Source: an uncultured Bacilli bacterium (GTDB lineage: Bacteria > Bacillota_I > Bacilli_A > RF39 > UBA660). Taken from it: a stretch of DNA of 35,515 nt. The DNA lies in NCBI GenBank assembly GCA_944363605.1, contig CALVUM010000008.1, forward strand, positions 1 through 35,515. The letters run 5' to 3'. The translations under genes and the position numbers were made by a program. The notes under the pieces were generated by a model. The model was not told where the DNA came from. It saw nothing but the letters and a program-made list of their open reading frames with translations, and did no database searches. Positions 1 through 6,304 of this stretch are shown here, piece by piece (the stretch's first letter is position 1; the number at the start of each line of letters is the position of its first letter).

Positions 1-1
1 G

Positions 2-52
2 ACTGAACTCATTAATACGGATTACTTATATGATTTTAGGGATATAGAATGA
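2..52 (+). CDS. possible 3' end of a gene entering from the left
   Basis: One plus-strand frame stays open from base 2 to a TGA at 50-52, giving a 16-residue tail (TELINTDYLYDFRDIE). The following terminator on the same strand implies that some transcript enters from the left. Another frame ends at 45-47, so this frame is the likelier choice but not certain. Too short to identify. Confidence 0.25.
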   Translation, partial: TELINTDYLYDFRDIE

Positions 53-80
53 TCATCTATATCCCTTTTCTTTTTTTCTC
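38..80 (+). terminator. Rho-independent terminator of the left-hand transcript
   Basis: A perfect 10-bp stem (AGGGATATAG at 38-47 with CTATATCCCT at 57-66) and a 9-nt loop are followed by a T-rich tail on the plus strand (66-78). It ends a plus-strand transcript that starts outside the window. Confidence 0.82.
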
Positions 81-145
81 TAAATTAATGTGCTGATTTC
101 ACTTCAAAATAAAATGCAGATCTATAAGTTGAATTCTTCTTGATC

Positions 146-168
146 GTGACACATTATACCGTGTTCAC
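146..168 (+). promoter_or_regulatory. imperfect inverted repeat upstream of the XRE gene
   Basis: GTGACAC (146-152) and GTGTTCAC (161-168) form an imperfect dyad 40-60 bp before the regulator start. A weak promoter (TTGAAT at 129-134, CATTAT at 152-157) would overlap it. This would fit an autoregulatory operator for the adjacent helix-turn-helix protein, but the dyad is imperfect and the promoter is poor. Confidence 0.3.
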
Positions 169-208
169 ACATAAAATAGTATGACAAAATATGACTGGGT
201 GGTGAAGT

Positions 209-436
209 ATGATAAAAGAATGTCGAATCAAAAAAGGGTATACGCAAGAACAATTAGCTGAAATGTTAAATATGTCTACAAGACAAATTCAAAGAATTGA
301 AAAAAATGAAGAGAACACAACAATTAAAACTTTAAAAAGACTACGTAAAACTTTAGAAATTCCTGATTCTATCATGGTTCAAGTCTTTTATTCTAAAGAA
401 GAATTAGAACAAGAAAAAACTTCTATTTTATTATAG
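209..436 (+). CDS. small XRE-family helix-turn-helix regulator
   Basis: This 75-residue protein is essentially one Cro/C1-type DNA-binding domain. Residues about 4-60 carry the classical pattern: a KKGYTQEQLAEML helix pair, the recognition segment STRQIQRIEKNEE, then TTIKTLKRLRKTLEIP. There is no sensor domain, so it probably acts as a compact dimeric repressor. The start is supported by GGTGGTGAAGT immediately upstream. It is transcribed towards recO and its last codons overlap the recO stop by 6 bp, so the two mRNAs overlap at their 3' ends. Targets are unknown; the dyad at 146-168 is a candidate self-operator. The family assignment is secure, the role is not. Confidence 0.88.
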   Translation: MIKECRIKKGYTQEQLAEMLNMSTRQIQRIEKNEENTTIKTLKRLRKTLEIPDSIMVQVFYSKEELEQEKTSILL

Positions 437-1162
437 AGGTTTTATTTTTTTTAGAAATTCTTTACTTCCAAAATAGATTCCTGTATATCTAGAATAGTAA
501 TTTGAAAGAAAAAGGTCCATTTCTTTTTTTATTTCTTTTTTAATGTTTAATTTGGTTATTTTAGCAATATCTACATATTGAAATAATCGAAATAACTTAA
601 TAGTCTCTGGATGATAAATTTTTTCATTACGATAACATTTTTTACATAAAAGTCCTCCCTGGTCCGCATCAAGTGTTACAATTTCTTTTTGACTACCACA
701 ATTTATACATGCATCCAAAGATAAACCCACTCCTAACATAGGTAAACATTTAATTTCTAAAATACTAGATAGTACAGCAGGATCGAAACCTTCATTTACT
801 TTTAAAACAGCCGATTGTAAAAGATCAAATAAATAGGAATTTTCACTTTCTTTATAAACTTGGCTTACAAAATCAACAAAATAATTCATATAACTTAAAA
901 GCGTTAAATCCTCATGAATTTTAAACAAAGGATCAAGAATATCAACATCTTTTAAAATAGACAATTTATTCTCTTTATAATACAAATAAAAATAGCCATA
1001 AGTGTATGGAAGAGTTAAAGCTCTCAAAGGACTTTTTAAAGATTTAACGCCCTTTCCTATGACACTTATTAAGCCATGTTCTTTAGTAAATACTTTAAGG
1101 ATAAGTGACGTTTCCCGATAATCCATACTACTAACTATAAAACCCGTCACTTTCTCTAACAT
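431..1162 (-). CDS. recO: DNA repair protein RecO
   Basis: RecO acts with RecR and RecF to load RecA on SSB-coated single-stranded DNA in gap repair and recombination. The 243-residue length is normal for the family. An N-terminal OB fold (about 1-80; VTGFIVSSMDYRETSLIL, IGKGVKS) precedes a helical domain. The zinc site has four cysteines in two CxxC pairs (C152/C155 and C173/C176), as in Firmicute RecO. The gene is the last of the era operon: its ATG lies one base after the stop of the tiny yqzL gene, so translation is probably coupled. Its 3' end overlaps the convergent XRE gene. The order era-yqzL-recO matches Bacillus. Confidence 0.95.
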   Translation of the reverse strand: MLEKVTGFIVSSMDYRETSLILKVFTKEHGLISVIGKGVKSLKSPLRALTLPYTYGYFYLYYKENKLSILKDVDILDPLFKIHEDLTLLSYMNYFVDFVSQVYKESENSYLFDLLQSAVLKVNEGFDPAVLSSILEIKCLPMLGVGLSLDACINCGSQKEIVTLDADQGGLLCKKCYRNEKIYHPETIKLFRLFQYVDIAKITKLNIKKEIKKEMDLFLSNYYSRYTGIYFGSKEFLKKIKPL

Positions 1163-1163
1163 A

Positions 1164-1250
1164 TTATTCCACTTCTTTTCCTTTATATTTCAAATAATAT
1201 TCAATCTTTCCTGTTTCTTTAAATTTTTTCCAAGCTTCTTTTTTATCCAT
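1164..1250 (-). CDS. yqzL: YqzL-family small protein (28 residues)
   Basis: A 28-codon gene fits exactly between era and recO. It begins MDKKEAWKKFKETGKIEYYL and ends GKEVE-stop. B. subtilis carries yqzL, a protein of similar small size and pattern (aromatic W-x-x-F then a G-x-I-E-x-Y-L segment), at the same place between era and recO. The start has a purine-rich site (AGAGAGTG) about 7 nt upstream, and the stop is one base from the recO ATG. Function is unknown in the family. It is too short for standard gene callers, so position plus motif carry the call. Confidence 0.75.
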   Translation of the reverse strand: MDKKEAWKKFKETGKIEYYLKYKGKEVE

Positions 1251-1306
1251 AATATTCACTCTCTTTCTATTACTATCATGAGAGCAAAAGGATTTTTTTA
1301 TTCATT

Positions 1307-2197
1307 TTATTTTAAATTTAATTCGTCAAATCCTAATTCCTTTAAAAAACTTGTTTTTTCACGCCAATTTTTAAATGTTTTTACATATAATTCTAAATAT
1401 ACTTTTTTTTGTAACATCTCTTCTAAATCTATTCTGGCTTCTGTTCCCACTTGTTTTAAACGGGTGCCACCTTTTCCAATAACAATTTTCTTTATAGATT
1501 CACGATCAACAATAATATCGACATTGATATAGACAATATCTTCTTTTTCTTCAAATCTCGTTGTATAACAAGTTAAGCTATGAGGTACTTCTTCGACGGT
1601 TTTATTAAGTAATTTTTCCCGTACAAGTTCACTTGCCATAAAAGAAACTGAATTCGTCGTAATCATATCTGGTTCAAAATATAAAACTGTATCAGTTAAA
1701 TATTTTTTGATTACTTCAAGTAAATGTTCAATATTATCTTTTTTTAAGGCACTTACAGGCACAATTTCTGCAAACGGAAAAATATCTTTATATGTCGTAA
1801 TCGCACAGAAAAGTTCTTCTTCAGTCATTTGATCAATTTTATTTAAAATAAGAAAAACTGGACTATTGGTTTTTTTTAAGGATTCTAAAATCATTTTGTC
1901 ACCAGCTCCAAAACCACCTTTGGCATCCACAACAAATAAAATTGCATCCACATCTTTCATGACAGAATAACTTTCTTTATTTAAAATTTTTCCCAGTTTA
2001 CTCTGAGGTTTATGAATTCCTGGAGTATCTAAAAAAATAATTTGAGTATCTGGATCGTTATAAATACCTTGAATAATATTTCTTGTTGTCTGAGCTTTAT
2101 TTGAAGTAATGGCAACCTTATAATCTAGGATGCTATTTAAAAGAGTACTTTTTCCAACATTAGGACGTCCAACAATACTTACAAAACCACTACGCAT
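1307..2197 (-). CDS. era: GTPase Era
   Basis: Era is an essential GTPase that binds the 3' end of 16S rRNA during 30S subunit maturation. The 296 residues show both domains. The GTPase domain has G1 GRPNVGKST (10-18), the Thr-rich switch AQTTRN, G3 DTPGIH (57-62) and G4 NKID (119-122). The C-terminal KH domain has VIGKGG (239-244). The start has a good ribosome site (AGGAGTGG). It sits 13 bp after dgkA in the ybeY-dgkA-era-yqzL-recO operon. The cdd gene that separates dgkA and era in B. subtilis is absent. Confidence 0.97.
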   Translation of the reverse strand: MRSGFVSIVGRPNVGKSTLLNSILDYKVAITSNKAQTTRNIIQGIYNDPDTQIIFLDTPGIHKPQSKLGKILNKESYSVMKDVDAILFVVDAKGGFGAGDKMILESLKKTNSPVFLILNKIDQMTEEELFCAITTYKDIFPFAEIVPVSALKKDNIEHLLEVIKKYLTDTVLYFEPDMITTNSVSFMASELVREKLLNKTVEEVPHSLTCYTTRFEEKEDIVYINVDIIVDRESIKKIVIGKGGTRLKQVGTEARIDLEEMLQKKVYLELYVKTFKNWREKTSFLKELGFDELNLK

Positions 2198-2210
2198 ACA
2201 ACCACTCCTT

Positions 2211-2591
2211 TTATAGTAAATACGTTAAAAATATATAAATAACAACAATAATTGCTAAGATCGCTATAACAAACGATGCTGCTGATCCACAATCTTTTGC
2301 TTTTTTAGCTAATGGATGAAATTCCTTAGTTACCATATCAACAGTATGTTCAATCGCTGTATTCATAAGCTCCATGGCTAAAAGAAAAATCGCTAGCATA
2401 CTAATAATAATAATATGCTCCGCGGATACATCTAAAATAATACACATCACAAGAACGAAAGCACAAGAAAGTAATAGTAAATGTAAACTCCTTTCTGTTT
2501 TTATTGAAGTAAATAACCCGGTCAATGAATATTTACAACTTTTATAAAAATGGATAAATACATTATCCTTCTCGCGAAATTCTTTCTTCAT
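2211..2591 (-). CDS. dgkA: DgkA-family lipid kinase (undecaprenol kinase type)
   Basis: A small integral membrane kinase of 126 residues with three hydrophobic helices (about 36-58, 59-78 and 103-125). The family signature is clear: the catalytic segment ELMNTAIEHTVDMV followed by HPLAKKAKDCGSAASFV. Gram-positive members phosphorylate undecaprenol and so feed the lipid carrier pool for wall and teichoic acid synthesis; the exact substrate is inferred from the family. It overlaps the end of ybeY by 29 bp and precedes era, which is conserved Firmicute order. Its ribosome site (GAGGAAATATTAG) lies inside ybeY. Confidence 0.93.
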   Translation of the reverse strand: MKKEFREKDNVFIHFYKSCKYSLTGLFTSIKTERSLHLLLLSCAFVLVMCIILDVSAEHIIIISMLAIFLLAMELMNTAIEHTVDMVTKEFHPLAKKAKDCGSAASFVIAILAIIVVIYIFLTYLL

Positions 2592-3009
2592 CTAATATTT
2601 CCTCCTGAAGATTAAACATTTTTTCTTCATCTTCCTTAGTCATGTGATCAAAACCCAATAAATGAAGAAGTCCATGAACGGTTAAAAATGAAAGTTCTCT
2701 TTTTTCACTATGGCCATAAGCTATAGCTTGCTCCTGCATTTTTGGTATAGAAATGAAAATATCTCCTAAAATACGCATCTCTAAATTAAATTCATCTCTA
2801 GCATCTTCAAATGCAAAACTAATCACATCTGTAGGCCGATCCACATTACGATAGGTTTTATTTAACTCCCATATTTTTTCATTGCTGACAAAAGTTATGG
2901 AAAAAATAGAACCTACTGCTTGTTCTTTTTCTAAAGTTCTATCAATTACTTTATATAAATAGGAATAATCCTCATCATAACCAAACTCATTATTAATCTC
3001 GTAATTCAC
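2563..3009 (-). CDS. ybeY: endoribonuclease YbeY (16S rRNA maturation)
   Basis: YbeY is a zinc metalloprotein needed for 16S rRNA 3' processing and 70S quality control. The 148-residue protein has the metal motif HGLLHLLGFDH (three His) and the upstream RxxDRPTDVISFAFE segment typical of the family. It starts with GTG at 3009, preceded by GGTGGGAAG. In most Firmicutes phoH lies directly upstream; here a VanZ-like gene occupies that place, 13 bp away. It overlaps dgkA downstream. Confidence 0.95.
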   Translation of the reverse strand: MNYEINNEFGYDEDYSYLYKVIDRTLEKEQAVGSIFSITFVSNEKIWELNKTYRNVDRPTDVISFAFEDARDEFNLEMRILGDIFISIPKMQEQAIAYGHSEKRELSFLTVHGLLHLLGFDHMTKEDEEKMFNLQEEILDEERISREG

Positions 3010-3022
3010 AAACTTCCCACCT

Positions 3023-3640
3023 TTAAAACAAATGAATCCCCATAATTCTAAAATAATATATAACCGCGATTACACATAAAAGAATTGAAAGAATATTATA
3101 AAATAACGTGCTCGTAAAAATACTAGGTAAATGTTTTTTGACTGCTGAAAAAGCAATATAAAGTAAAAAACCAATTATAGAACCAACAACATTTAACAAG
3201 ATATCATCCACATCAAAACTACGACCGATATAATGCTGAACAAATTCGACTGTAAAGCTTGTTATTAAAGTAATAAGAAAAATATGACTAACTTTTTTCG
3301 CTTTAATATACGTTGATACAAAATAACCAAAAGGAACAAAAATCAAAATATTTCCAATAACATTCAAGTAAAATCCTTGAGTCCCCACCTCATAACGCAT
3401 AATCTCAGTAAACGGAATTAAGTTATATCCACTATTCACATTTAATTCTGCTTTCGTCAAAAGTTCAAATAAGAGCAAAGCATAAATAACAAAAAGCATA
3501 TTAAAAAACTCTTTATAAAAAACAAACTTTTCGTTACTATTATGAATATACATTAATCGAATAGAGATAATTACTACTAAAAAAATAGTCATCATTGGCC
3601 ATACATCATGCAAAGCATCATTTATCATTTTCATTTCCAT
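3023..3640 (-). CDS. VanZ-like membrane protein
   Basis: 205 residues with about five hydrophobic segments. The VanZ signature is present: the NLIPFTEI motif (after the second helix), NVIGNILIFVPFGYF, then TVEFVQHYIGRSFDVDDILLNVVG. VanZ proteins lower teicoplanin susceptibility in some enterococci, but chromosomal members are widespread and mostly of unknown role; no van genes lie nearby, so resistance is not implied. It sits between yqfD and ybeY with 12-13 bp gaps and must be co-transcribed with them. Its position where phoH normally stands is unusual. Confidence 0.85.
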   Translation of the reverse strand: MEMKMINDALHDVWPMMTIFLVVIISIRLMYIHNSNEKFVFYKEFFNMLFVIYALLLFELLTKAELNVNSGYNLIPFTEIMRYEVGTQGFYLNVIGNILIFVPFGYFVSTYIKAKKVSHIFLITLITSFTVEFVQHYIGRSFDVDDILLNVVGSIIGFLLYIAFSAVKKHLPSIFTSTLFYNILSILLCVIAVIYYFRIMGIHLF

Positions 3641-3652
3641 AGTCCACCACTT

Positions 3653-4789
3653 CTATTCTTCAGCTACAAATTCTTGTCTTTCACCAATCTGTTCTAAAAC
3701 AGAGACAAAAACTTCTACATTCATTGTACTATTATTTATCTCTTTTTTCAAAACTTTTTTTGCAATTATCTCTTCTTTTTCATCCAAAGTCAAAGAAATT
3801 TTCTCATCAACACTCAATAAAGCTTTATCTAAAGCCTCGCTTTCACTCATCGTTAGAGTATTTAAAGTGGTTTCATATTGTTTTACAAATAAAAATTCCG
3901 TTCCAAATAAAGTGACCAAAGATGTGGCATCCTCTTCATAATTTTCTAAACGACTTTTAAACAGAAAATCATGAAATCCATTATTTTTTGCTTTAATATT
4001 CCATCTTACTTTACCCGTTCTCTCACTTGTTTCATAAGTAAGAGGAATACTTGCACTTACCTGATACCAAACTTCCGCATACACAGAACCAGTTGCACAT
4101 ACCATTTTTTTAGTCTCTTCATCTTTTTTTATTGTTCCACTAATCAGAATATCTCCTTTTTTAACTGAATCATTTCTTTTATAAACAGCTTCGCCACTTT
4201 GATAAATCATTTCTTTGATAATCCCATCTTTTGTAGCAACGATATTACAAGCTTGTGGCTCATTCTTTTCATTTTCAATTTTTCTTTCTTCTACCCGAAC
4301 AATATATTTCATTCCTTTGGTTTCAATTTCCAACCATTCCAAATCTTCAGGGTACATATCTAGTACTTCTTGTTTAATTTTTTCAATTTCTTGATAATCT
4401 TTTTTCCAAGTATTTTTCTTTATCCCTTTTTCATTTAAAGCATTTGTTACTAAAAACCTAATATCTTGATTAGAATGAATAACCTCAACAGATAAAATAA
4501 TATGAGAAATTACATACAAAAAAACAAGACCAATAAATAAAGAAATAAGATATACACGATATTTCTTTGCTTTTTCTTTTATAGCTTTCCATCCCAAATC
4601 TTGTATTTTTTTTACTTTAATAAACCAAATTTTCTGTAATTTTTTATAATCTTTTTCCAAAATTTTGATTTTTAATCCTTCTTTTTCTTTAATCACATCA
4701 TATAAAAAAACTTGAATTTCTTGACACTTTAAAAAGAAACGTTCATTATTTGTCGTTTTTACTTCAACCCATATATATGAATCTATCAT
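3653..4789 (-). CDS. yqfD: YqfD-family sporulation-associated membrane protein
   Basis: A 378-residue single-pass protein. There is a soluble N-terminal part of about 80 residues, one membrane helix (about 95-117; YLISLFIGLVFLYVISHIIL), and a large domain outside the membrane. That domain contains the family's conserved NIVATKDGIIKEMIYQSGEA and VKKGDILISGTI segments, which resemble biotinyl/HlyD-like beta modules. In B. subtilis, yqfC and yqfD are expressed in the mother cell and contribute to sporulation. It overlaps yqfC by 4 bp (ATGA), with AGGG just before the start. Whether this organism sporulates cannot be told from this window. Confidence 0.88.
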   Translation of the reverse strand: MIDSYIWVEVKTTNNERFFLKCQEIQVFLYDVIKEKEGLKIKILEKDYKKLQKIWFIKVKKIQDLGWKAIKEKAKKYRVYLISLFIGLVFLYVISHIILSVEVIHSNQDIRFLVTNALNEKGIKKNTWKKDYQEIEKIKQEVLDMYPEDLEWLEIETKGMKYIVRVEERKIENEKNEPQACNIVATKDGIIKEMIYQSGEAVYKRNDSVKKGDILISGTIKKDEETKKMVCATGSVYAEVWYQVSASIPLTYETSERTGKVRWNIKAKNNGFHDFLFKSRLENYEEDATSLVTLFGTEFLFVKQYETTLNTLTMSESEALDKALLSVDEKISLTLDEKEEIIAKKVLKKEINNSTMNVEVFVSVLEQIGERQEFVAEE

Positions 4790-5025
4790 AGTACCCTCAT
4801 TTCTTTTAAATTTCCGTGCAATAAAATTTCTTTATTGGTTAATTTTAAAACTCGAAAATCGTTTCCTAAAATTTCTAAAGTAAAATTTTCTAAAACAAAT
4901 ACTGCTCGATTTTCCTGTAAAGCATCAATTTTTTTAAATCCATATATATGGATATTTTCTTGCCAAAAGTCAATATAATATTCTTGATCGATCAAAAAGT
5001 TTTTTATGGTTTTATAAATATGCAT
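4786..5025 (-). CDS. yqfC: YabP/YqfC-family small sporulation protein
   Basis: 79 residues. The second half matches the YabP/YqfC fold pattern: an F-x-L-E-N-x-x-L-E-I-L-G-N-D core, then LKLTNKEILLHGNL, the last strand pair with the terminal HG. It is slightly shorter and more divergent than B. subtilis YqfC, but linkage to yqfD (4-bp overlap, TGA within ATGA) makes the assignment good. The start is supported by AGGTGG 4 nt upstream. It is the first gene of the operon running to recO. No clear promoter is visible in the 25 bp before the upstream terminator, so partial read-through may feed it. Confidence 0.75.
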   Translation of the reverse strand: MHIYKTIKNFLIDQEYYIDFWQENIHIYGFKKIDALQENRAVFVLENFTLEILGNDFRVLKLTNKEILLHGNLKEMRVL

Positions 5026-5049
5026 ACAACCACCTAAAAAAGTATATGC

Positions 5050-5081
5050 AAAGAAAAAGAAAAAAAAGCCTATGCGGCTTT
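5050..5081 (-). terminator. terminator of the 206-residue gene
   Basis: On the minus strand AAAGCC-GCATA-GGCTTT is followed by a run of T broken by single C (plus-strand A run 5050-5064). The stop codon TAG (5070-5072) lies inside the hairpin. Confidence 0.75.
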
Positions 5082-5690
5082 AGATATATTATTATCTTTA
5101 TGTTTAAAGCGAGTTAACATAGGCGAAGGCATCACATTATCTTTTGAGTTTTCATCAGGAATTTGTAACACTTCAACCATTTTTTGTTCTTCTTCCCAAA
5201 CATTTAAAAGCTTTTTCACATCATATTTACTAGCTAAATAAGTACGAATAATTCTTTGTTCTTCATAATTCAAATCATCCCAATTTTCTAAAAATAAATG
5301 ATTTTGAATGGTCAATTTAAAAAACGAACGAACATTTTCTTGTTTTAAATATTTTTCTAAATGATTACTAATATCTCTTACAATTCCTTCCTGTTTAGAA
5401 AATTTCATAAATAACAGAGGTACAGAATACGTAAGAAAAAAAGGATCAGTAATTATGGGAACTTGATTATCTTTTTTCCATTTTCCATGATGAAACACAC
5501 GTATTTCTAAAGCATTCACATCAGTTTCTTTCATAGTCGAATCATTTTCATTTATAATTTTTAAAATGTCTTCTTTTGAATAATTTATAAAAATTTGATC
5601 TAATTCTTCTAAGCGATATGGAATACAATAGGGTTCACGATTTTTTTGTAAAATAGCTAATCCGTATTGTTTAAGATTTATATTTTCCAT
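5070..5690 (-). CDS. hypothetical protein, 206 residues
   Basis: Not recognised. The likely start is the ATG at 5690, because AAAGGAGG lies 8 nt upstream; an in-frame start at 5747 would read through the promoter. The protein is soluble, mixed alpha/beta and charged, with no signal peptide or membrane helix. Visible features are a GKWKKDNQVPIITDPFF segment near the middle and a lysine/asparagine-rich tail (FKHKDNNISKAA). It has its own promoter and terminator, so it is a monocistronic unit between the yqfC operon and an accessory zone. A palindrome covers its -35 box, suggesting regulation. Function unknown. Confidence 0.75.
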   Translation of the reverse strand: MENINLKQYGLAILQKNREPYCIPYRLEELDQIFINYSKEDILKIINENDSTMKETDVNALEIRVFHHGKWKKDNQVPIITDPFFLTYSVPLLFMKFSKQEGIVRDISNHLEKYLKQENVRSFFKLTIQNHLFLENWDDLNYEEQRIIRTYLASKYDVKKLLNVWEEEQKMVEVLQIPDENSKDNVMPSPMLTRFKHKDNNISKAA

Positions 5691-5718
5691 GATTCTTCCT
5701 CCTTTACAAGAAGAGATA

Positions 5719-5754
5719 ATCATATCAAAAAATGTTCTCTTTGACAAGAGAACA
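5719..5754 (-). promoter_or_regulatory. promoter with overlapping 9-bp palindrome
   Basis: Minus-strand promoter: -35 TTGTCA (5742-5747), 17-bp spacer, -10 TATGAT (5719-5724), upstream of the 206-residue gene. A perfect dyad, TGTTCTCTT-tgac-AAGAGAACA (5733-5754), is centred on the -35 box. On the minus strand the same dyad is followed by six T, so it could also act as a terminator for the small ORFs upstream. Operator, terminator or both: the sequence alone cannot decide. Confidence 0.65.
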
Positions 5755-5772
5755 AATGTTTTTACTATACTA

Positions 5773-5937
5773 TTATTTTATAACAAGCGGATCATTTGAA
5801 GTCCCAATACCCCCAGATATTTCTACATCTGGTTTTAAATTAAGGGCTTCGCGCACGCCATAACTTTCTATAACCCAACCGGTATTTGCATGAGCAAAAA
5901 TTCCTAGAGTCAAAATTTTTTCATTTTTTCTATCCAT
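5773..5937 (-). pseudogene. remnant: C terminus of a large surface/prepilin-like protein
   Basis: A 54-codon ORF begins with ATG after GGGGTG. Its second half (SYGVREALNLKPDVEISGG, then GTSNDPLVI) matches a recurrent C-terminal motif of large extracellular or prepilin-like proteins in gut Firmicutes: YGVRPxxNLK…V.I.GG.GT…P. The motif recognition is from memory. Only the last 35 or so residues are present and the first 18 do not match such proteins, so this is probably the 3' stump of a deleted gene that picked up a start. A short expressed protein cannot be excluded because the ribosome site is good. Confidence 0.55.
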
Positions 5938-5959
5938 GTTATTCACCCCACTTAGAATG

Positions 5960-6094
5960 TCATTTTTTTAAATTTTCTTCATTTTTTCCATAAATAAATA
6001 CAGAATTAGTTTGTTTATTATTTGAAATTATAATTTCCTGTGAATCAAAAAACTTTGTAAATGAACTTTCAATATTAATACTAGATATTTTCAT
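5960..6094 (-). CDS. small ORF, 44 residues, faintly Phd/YefM-like
   Basis: An ATG with AGGTGT upstream opens a 44-codon ORF starting MKISSINIESSFTKFFDSQE. The start (M-K-I-S-S) and the following EIIISNNKQTN segment faintly resemble the N-terminal half of Phd/YefM antitoxins (EIIITKNGK). No toxin gene is adjacent, and the ORF is half the usual antitoxin length. It ends 22 bp before the surface-protein remnant, in a region of decayed genes, so it may also be a fragment. Identity unproven. Confidence 0.35.
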   Translation of the reverse strand: MKISSINIESSFTKFFDSQEIIISNNKQTNSVFIYGKNEENLKK

Positions 6095-6189
6095 ACTACA
6101 CCTACTTTTGCTACTAAGTTTTTTTATCACTTTATATTAAAATTGCATATTTCAGCTAAATTTTATATATACTATTAAAGGCATAGTTA

Positions 6190-6218
6190 TTGACAAATAT
6201 TCATTTATTTGCTATATT
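6190..6218 (+). promoter_or_regulatory. strong plus-strand promoter of an orphan mini-unit
   Basis: TTGACA (6190-6195), 17-bp spacer, TATATT (6213-6218): a near-consensus sigma-A-type promoter pointing right, into a region whose annotated genes all read left. The predicted start of transcription is about 6224-6226. Confidence 0.75.
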
Positions 6219-6222
6219 AAAT

Positions 6223-6273
6223 ATGTCAAAAGCAATTAAGTTTGCTTGGGGTTCGTGGTATCGCGGACGGTAA
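6223..6273 (+). CDS. possible 16-residue peptide gene
   Basis: ATG at 6223 opens a 16-codon frame, MSKAIKFAWGSWYRGR, ending with TAA at 6271-6273, the first bases of the terminator stem. The peptide is basic with two Trp and one Tyr. The ATG falls at the predicted transcription start and no ribosome site precedes it, so translation would have to be leaderless. A peptide with aromatic codons directly before a terminator looks like an attenuation leader, but no downstream gene reads in this direction. It could be chance within a small RNA. Confidence 0.25.
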   Translation: MSKAIKFAWGSWYRGR

Positions 6274-6301
6274 GAACTGGTTTATCCAGTTCTTATTTTT
6301 T
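6224..6301 (+). ncRNA. candidate ~78-nt small RNA
   Basis: A near-perfect promoter (6190-6218) and a strong terminator (6271-6301) define a transcript of about 78 nt containing no conserved gene. Internally, GTGGTATCGCGG (6255-6266) matches 11 of 12 positions of the common T-box core GTGGTACCGCGG. But there is no room for a stem I between the promoter and this motif, and the terminator does not use it. The RNA ends four bases from the stop of the convergent DUF3800 gene, so it could be a regulatory RNA, a leader stump or a peptide mRNA. I do not recognise a known RNA family. Confidence 0.45.
6271..6301 (+). terminator. terminator of the orphan mini-unit
   Basis: A perfect 10-bp stem, TAAGAACTGG (6271-6280) with CCAGTTCTTA (6286-6295), has a 5-nt loop and is followed by a T run (6296-6300) on the plus strand. 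The minus strand lacks a T tail, so the DUF3800 gene would use it poorly. Confidence 0.88.
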
Positions 6302-6304
6302 GTT

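Noticed and set aside
3023-3640. Glycopeptide resistance
   Set aside because: A VanZ-like protein without vanHAX or a sensor pair is no evidence for resistance.
6255-6266. A T-box riboswitch in the 6.2-kb mini-unit (11 of 12 match to the core)
   Set aside because: Only about 30 nt separate the transcription start from the motif, so no stem I or specifier loop fits, the terminator stem does not include it, and no synthetase or amino acid gene follows. It is kept only as a remark on the RNA candidate.
6223-6301. tRNA-like gene suggested by the GGGGTTCG element
   Set aside because: No acceptor stem, anticodon arm or correct arm spacing can be drawn around it.
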